This document shows positions 4,971-6,450 of a stretch of DNA of 6,450 nt, one piece after another. A program made the position numbers and the translations under genes. Origin of the DNA: Oscillospiraceae bacterium. GTDB taxonomy: Bacteria > Bacillota > Clostridia > Oscillospirales > Ruminococcaceae. The stretch is from the NCBI GenBank assembly GCA_900768735.1, contig CAAGDZ010000340.1, positions 1 through 6,450 on the forward strand, read 5' to 3'. Position 1 is the stretch's first letter, and each line of letters begins with the position of its first letter. A model generated the notes under the pieces. It searched no databases. It saw only the letters and a program-made list of their open reading frames with translations, and had not been told where the DNA came from.

Positions 4971-6046
4971 ACAATTTCAGCCATCTGATTGATCTGGACG
5001 CGTACAGCGTGCCGGAATGGAACAAGATAGTGGAGCTTGCCGAGGACATAAAAAAAGACCCCGCGGCGTATGCCGAGAGGTGTAAGGGCAAGATAATGGC
5101 GACTCTTTTCTACGAGCCGTCCACGCGCACGCAGATGAGCTTTCAGTCCGCGATGCTCAGGCTCGGCGGCACGCTTATCGGCTTTGACAACCCGTCAACC
5201 TCGTCGGTGTCGAAGGGGGAGAACTTAAAGGACACTACCAAGATAGTAAGCTCCTACGCGGATATACTTGTAATGCGAAACCCGATGGAGGGCAGTGCGA
5301 AGGCGGCGGCGCTCACCGCCGACTGTCCGGTGATAAACGCGGGTGACGGAGGACATCTGCACCCGACCCAGACGCTGACCGACCTGCTGACGCTGAAAAC
5401 CGAAAAGGGCAGACTGGATAACCTGAAGGTCGGACTCTGCGGCGATTTGCGGTACGGACGGACGGTGCACTCGCTGTTAAAGGCGCTGACCAAGTACGAG
5501 AACAACGAATTTACGCTCATCTCCACCGAGGAGCTGGCGCTGCCGTCCTACATAAAGGACATACTGGCGGCGCGCGGCTGTACCTACCGCGAGGTAGGCT
5601 CTATCGAGGAGGCTCTGCCCGGACTTGACGTGCTTTATATGACGAGAATACAGAAGGAGCGCTTTGCGAGCCTTGAGGAATACGAGCGGCAGAAGGACGT
5701 GTATGTGCTTGACATGGCGAAGCTGAAAAAAGCGCCGAAGAGCATGATAGTCATGCACCCGCTGCCGAGGGTGGACGAAATCACGGTGGAGATAGACGAC
5801 GACCCGCGCGCGAAGTATTTTGTACAGGCGGAAAACGGCGTGTTTGTCAGAATGGCGCTGATAATCAGCATTTTAGAGGGAAAGCTGAAGCCTGCAAGAC
5901 TGCTGTCGGGAGTGGTACGAAACAGCGTGTGCTGTACAAATCCCAAGTGCATTACTAACGCGGAGCATTATCTGCCGCACAGCTTCAAGACGGCGGGGGA
6001 TATACTGGAGTGCGAGTATTGCGATGAGAGGATATTGTTGGAGTAA
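4967..6046 (+). CDS. pyrB: Aspartate carbamoyltransferase fused to a PyrI-type zinc domain
   Basis: Condenses carbamoyl phosphate and L-aspartate to carbamoyl aspartate, the committed step of pyrimidine synthesis. Residues 1 to about 310 are a full catalytic chain with the carbamoyl-phosphate motif STRT (52-55), K83 in SVSKGE, R104 (MRNP), H132 in HPTQT, R165 in YGRTVHS, aspartate-binding R227 and Q229 (TRIQKER), and the HPLPRVDE loop (264-271). At 359 residues it exceeds the usual 305-310. The extra C-terminus (about 313-359) matches the zinc-binding domain of the regulatory chain PyrI: C323-x4-C328, then C349-x2-C352, 21 residues between the pairs, and the PyrI-like CIT-x-AE after the second cysteine. 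The N-terminal nucleotide-binding domain of PyrI is absent. In E. coli the zinc domain docks the regulatory chain on the catalytic chain; here it is in cis, so I infer a structural role and loss of classical CTP/ATP control. There is no separate pyrI in the window. It is co-transcribed with the upstream transferase. Confidence 0.95.
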   Translation: MNNFSHLIDLDAYSVPEWNKIVELAEDIKKDPAAYAERCKGKIMATLFYEPSTRTQMSFQSAMLRLGGTLIGFDNPSTSSVSKGENLKDTTKIVSSYADILVMRNPMEGSAKAAALTADCPVINAGDGGHLHPTQTLTDLLTLKTEKGRLDNLKVGLCGDLRYGRTVHSLLKALTKYENNEFTLISTEELALPSYIKDILAARGCTYREVGSIEEALPGLDVLYMTRIQKERFASLEEYERQKDVYVLDMAKLKKAPKSMIVMHPLPRVDEITVEIDDDPRAKYFVQAENGVFVRMALIISILEGKLKPARLLSGVVRNSVCCTNPKCITNAEHYLPHSFKTAGDILECEYCDERILLE

Positions 6047-6061
6047 AATATTTTTGTTTGT

Positions 6062-6085
6062 GGGCGGGCGTGGCTCGCCCTTTTT
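6062..6085 (+). terminator. Rho-independent terminator of pyrB
   Basis: GGGCGGGC (6062-6069) and GCTCGCCC (6073-6080) form an 8-bp stem with one G-U pair and a GTG loop, followed directly by TTTTT (6081-6085). It starts 15 nt after the pyrB stop and ends the transferase-pyrB transcript. Confidence 0.9.
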
Positions 6086-6119
6086 GCTGTATTGCGGTGA
6101 AAGTATTCCGAACATAAAA

Positions 6120-6145
6120 TCGCGCTCTGCAAAAGCAGGGCGCGA
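6120..6145 (-). terminator. Strong hairpin, terminator-like on the minus strand
   Basis: TCGCGCTCTGC (6120-6130) and GCAGGGCGCGA (6135-6145) make an 11-bp stem with one G-U pair and an AAAA loop. On the minus strand it is followed by TTTTATG, a short U-run, so it could terminate transcription entering from the right. On the plus strand no U-tract follows. It marks the start of the repeat-rich noncoding block. Confidence 0.5.
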
Positions 6146-6301
6146 CAGCTTGTAGATAAACCTATATTTTTCTCGAAATGGGGTTGAGGGGCGGCAGCCC
6201 CTGAGGGGCGCCAGCCCCCAATAGGGGCGAGGGGCGATAGCCCCCGATAAACAGCCACTTCCCGAGGGGAAGGGGTTCAGACTGTCGATAAACCCACGCA
6301 C
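6146..6301. repeat. Noncoding block of GGGGC-N4-GCCCC hairpins and GATAAAC repeats
   Basis: Three small hairpins share the form GGGGC-loop of 4-GCCCC: 6188-6201, 6205-6218 and 6231-6244. An extra unpaired GGGGC lies at 6224-6228. A further hairpin CTTCCC-GAG-GGGAAG lies at 6258-6272. The motif GATAAAC recurs at 6155, 6246 and 6287 and borders the hairpin group. Open frames across this block on the minus strand have repetitive low-complexity composition and no ribosome site, so I treat it as noncoding. It looks like a composite dispersed intergenic repeat, but copies elsewhere cannot be seen from this window. Confidence 0.6.
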
Positions 6302-6302
6302 C

Positions 6303-6402
6303 GCAAAAACGCAGTTTTTTCAAATAATTGAGATTGATTTATAGGTTGCTTTTTTTATAAGTTTCGGAGAGCCTCACCTCGGCTCTCCGAAAGCGTTTTT
6401 GC
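6303..6402. repeat. Inverted repeat GCAAAAACGC flanking the distal terminator
   Basis: GCAAAAACGC (6303-6312) recurs as its complement GCGTTTTTGC (6393-6402). The arms enclose an AT-rich stretch and a 12-bp hairpin. The segment between 6313 and 6361 holds no gene I can support. Confidence 0.55.
6362..6400 (+). terminator. Strong hairpin terminator with no gene visible before it
   Basis: TTTCGGAGAGCC (6362-6373) and GGCTCTCCGAAA (6381-6392) form a perfect 12-bp stem with a 7-nt loop, followed by GCGTTTTT. This is a textbook plus-strand terminator shape. Yet the only upstream plus-strand gene, pyrB, already has its own terminator 280 bp earlier. It may be a backup terminator, the end of an unrecognised small RNA, or part of a repeat. 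Confidence 0.65.
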
Positions 6403-6416
6403 TTACTTCGTCAAAA

Positions 6417-6450
6417 GCCGCCTACCGTACCTTTGTACGCCTACGGCGGC
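6417..6450. repeat. Hairpin cut by the right window edge
   Basis: GCCGCC (6417-6422) pairs with GGCGGC (6445-6450), and inside it CGTAC (6426-6430) pairs with GTACG (6435-6439). CGCCTAC also occurs as a direct repeat at 6419 and 6438. AAAA precedes the stem at 6413-6416. A T-run might follow outside the window, which would make this a bidirectional terminator, but that cannot be seen. Confidence 0.5.

Noticed and set aside
4121..4984. 287-codon minus-strand frame antisense to the sugar transferase
   Set aside because: It is a mirror of a real gene whose catalytic motifs are clear on the plus strand. It is Phe/Pro/Ser-rich, as antisense of GC-biased codons usually is.
6188..6272. CRISPR-like array of short hairpin repeats
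   Set aside because: The units are 14-nt hairpins with spacers of 3-12 nt and unequal spacing. There are no 23-47-nt direct repeats with unique spacers and no cas genes.
5873..6301. 142-codon minus-strand frame over the pyrB end and the repeat block
   Set aside because: It runs antisense into pyrB and through the pyrB terminator and hairpin repeats, without a ribosome site. Open frames are expected in such GC-rich repeats.
6334..6361. Promoter TTGATT-N16-TATAAG on the plus strand
   Set aside because: Its start point would fall inside the hairpin terminator at 6362-6400, leaving no transcript. The match is probably due to AT-rich sequence.

Overview
The window looks like chromosomal DNA from a gut-type Firmicute of the class Clostridia, most likely Ruminococcaceae/Oscillospiraceae. 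That placement is an inference. It rests on strong AGGAG-type ribosome sites, TATAAT-like promoters, a clostridial-style class I ketol-acid reductoisomerase, a Gram-positive lipoprotein with a Ser/Glu linker, a SpoIIM-like membrane protein, and GC-rich hairpin repeats between genes. There are no rRNA or tRNA genes, no CRISPR array and no transposase gene.

Layout. (1) 1-1092: ilvC, the second enzyme of branched-chain amino acid synthesis, with an extended -10 element just upstream. (2) 1093-1271: an 11-bp tandem duplication spanning the ilvC stop codon, then two hairpin regions that probably end its transcript. (3) 1272-1931: a small secreted lipoprotein of unknown function. (4) 1942-1965: a hairpin shared by two converging genes. 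(5) 1974-2984, minus strand: a SpoIIM-like membrane protein with a long acidic disordered N-terminus. (6) 2985-3386: a 0.4-kb divergent intergenic region. It holds a 112-nt element closed by an 11-bp inverted repeat, which would be the leader RNA of the minus-strand gene, and a good promoter for the plus-strand pair. (7) 3387-6046: a two-gene unit, a polyprenyl-phosphate sugar-1-phosphate transferase followed by pyrB, overlapping by 4 bp (ATGA). (8) 6047-6450: the pyrB terminator, then about 370 bp with no credible gene, filled with hairpins and short repeats.

Most notable points. The PyrB chain carries at its C-terminus the zinc-finger domain that normally belongs to the separate regulatory chain PyrI. 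The nucleotide-binding allosteric domain of PyrI is absent. This suggests an aspartate transcarbamoylase that kept the structural zinc module in cis but lost the usual CTP/ATP sensor. The gene is also unusually paired with, and apparently translationally coupled to, an envelope-polysaccharide initiating transferase whose C-terminal tail is an internally duplicated low-complexity extension. The leader element at 3005-3116 (GNRA-capped hairpin on the minus strand, closing stem next to the ribosome site) is a candidate structured RNA or dispersed repeat.

The genes do not form one pathway. ilvC, the lipoprotein and the SpoIIM-like gene look like independent units. Only the sugar transferase and pyrB are clearly co-expressed.
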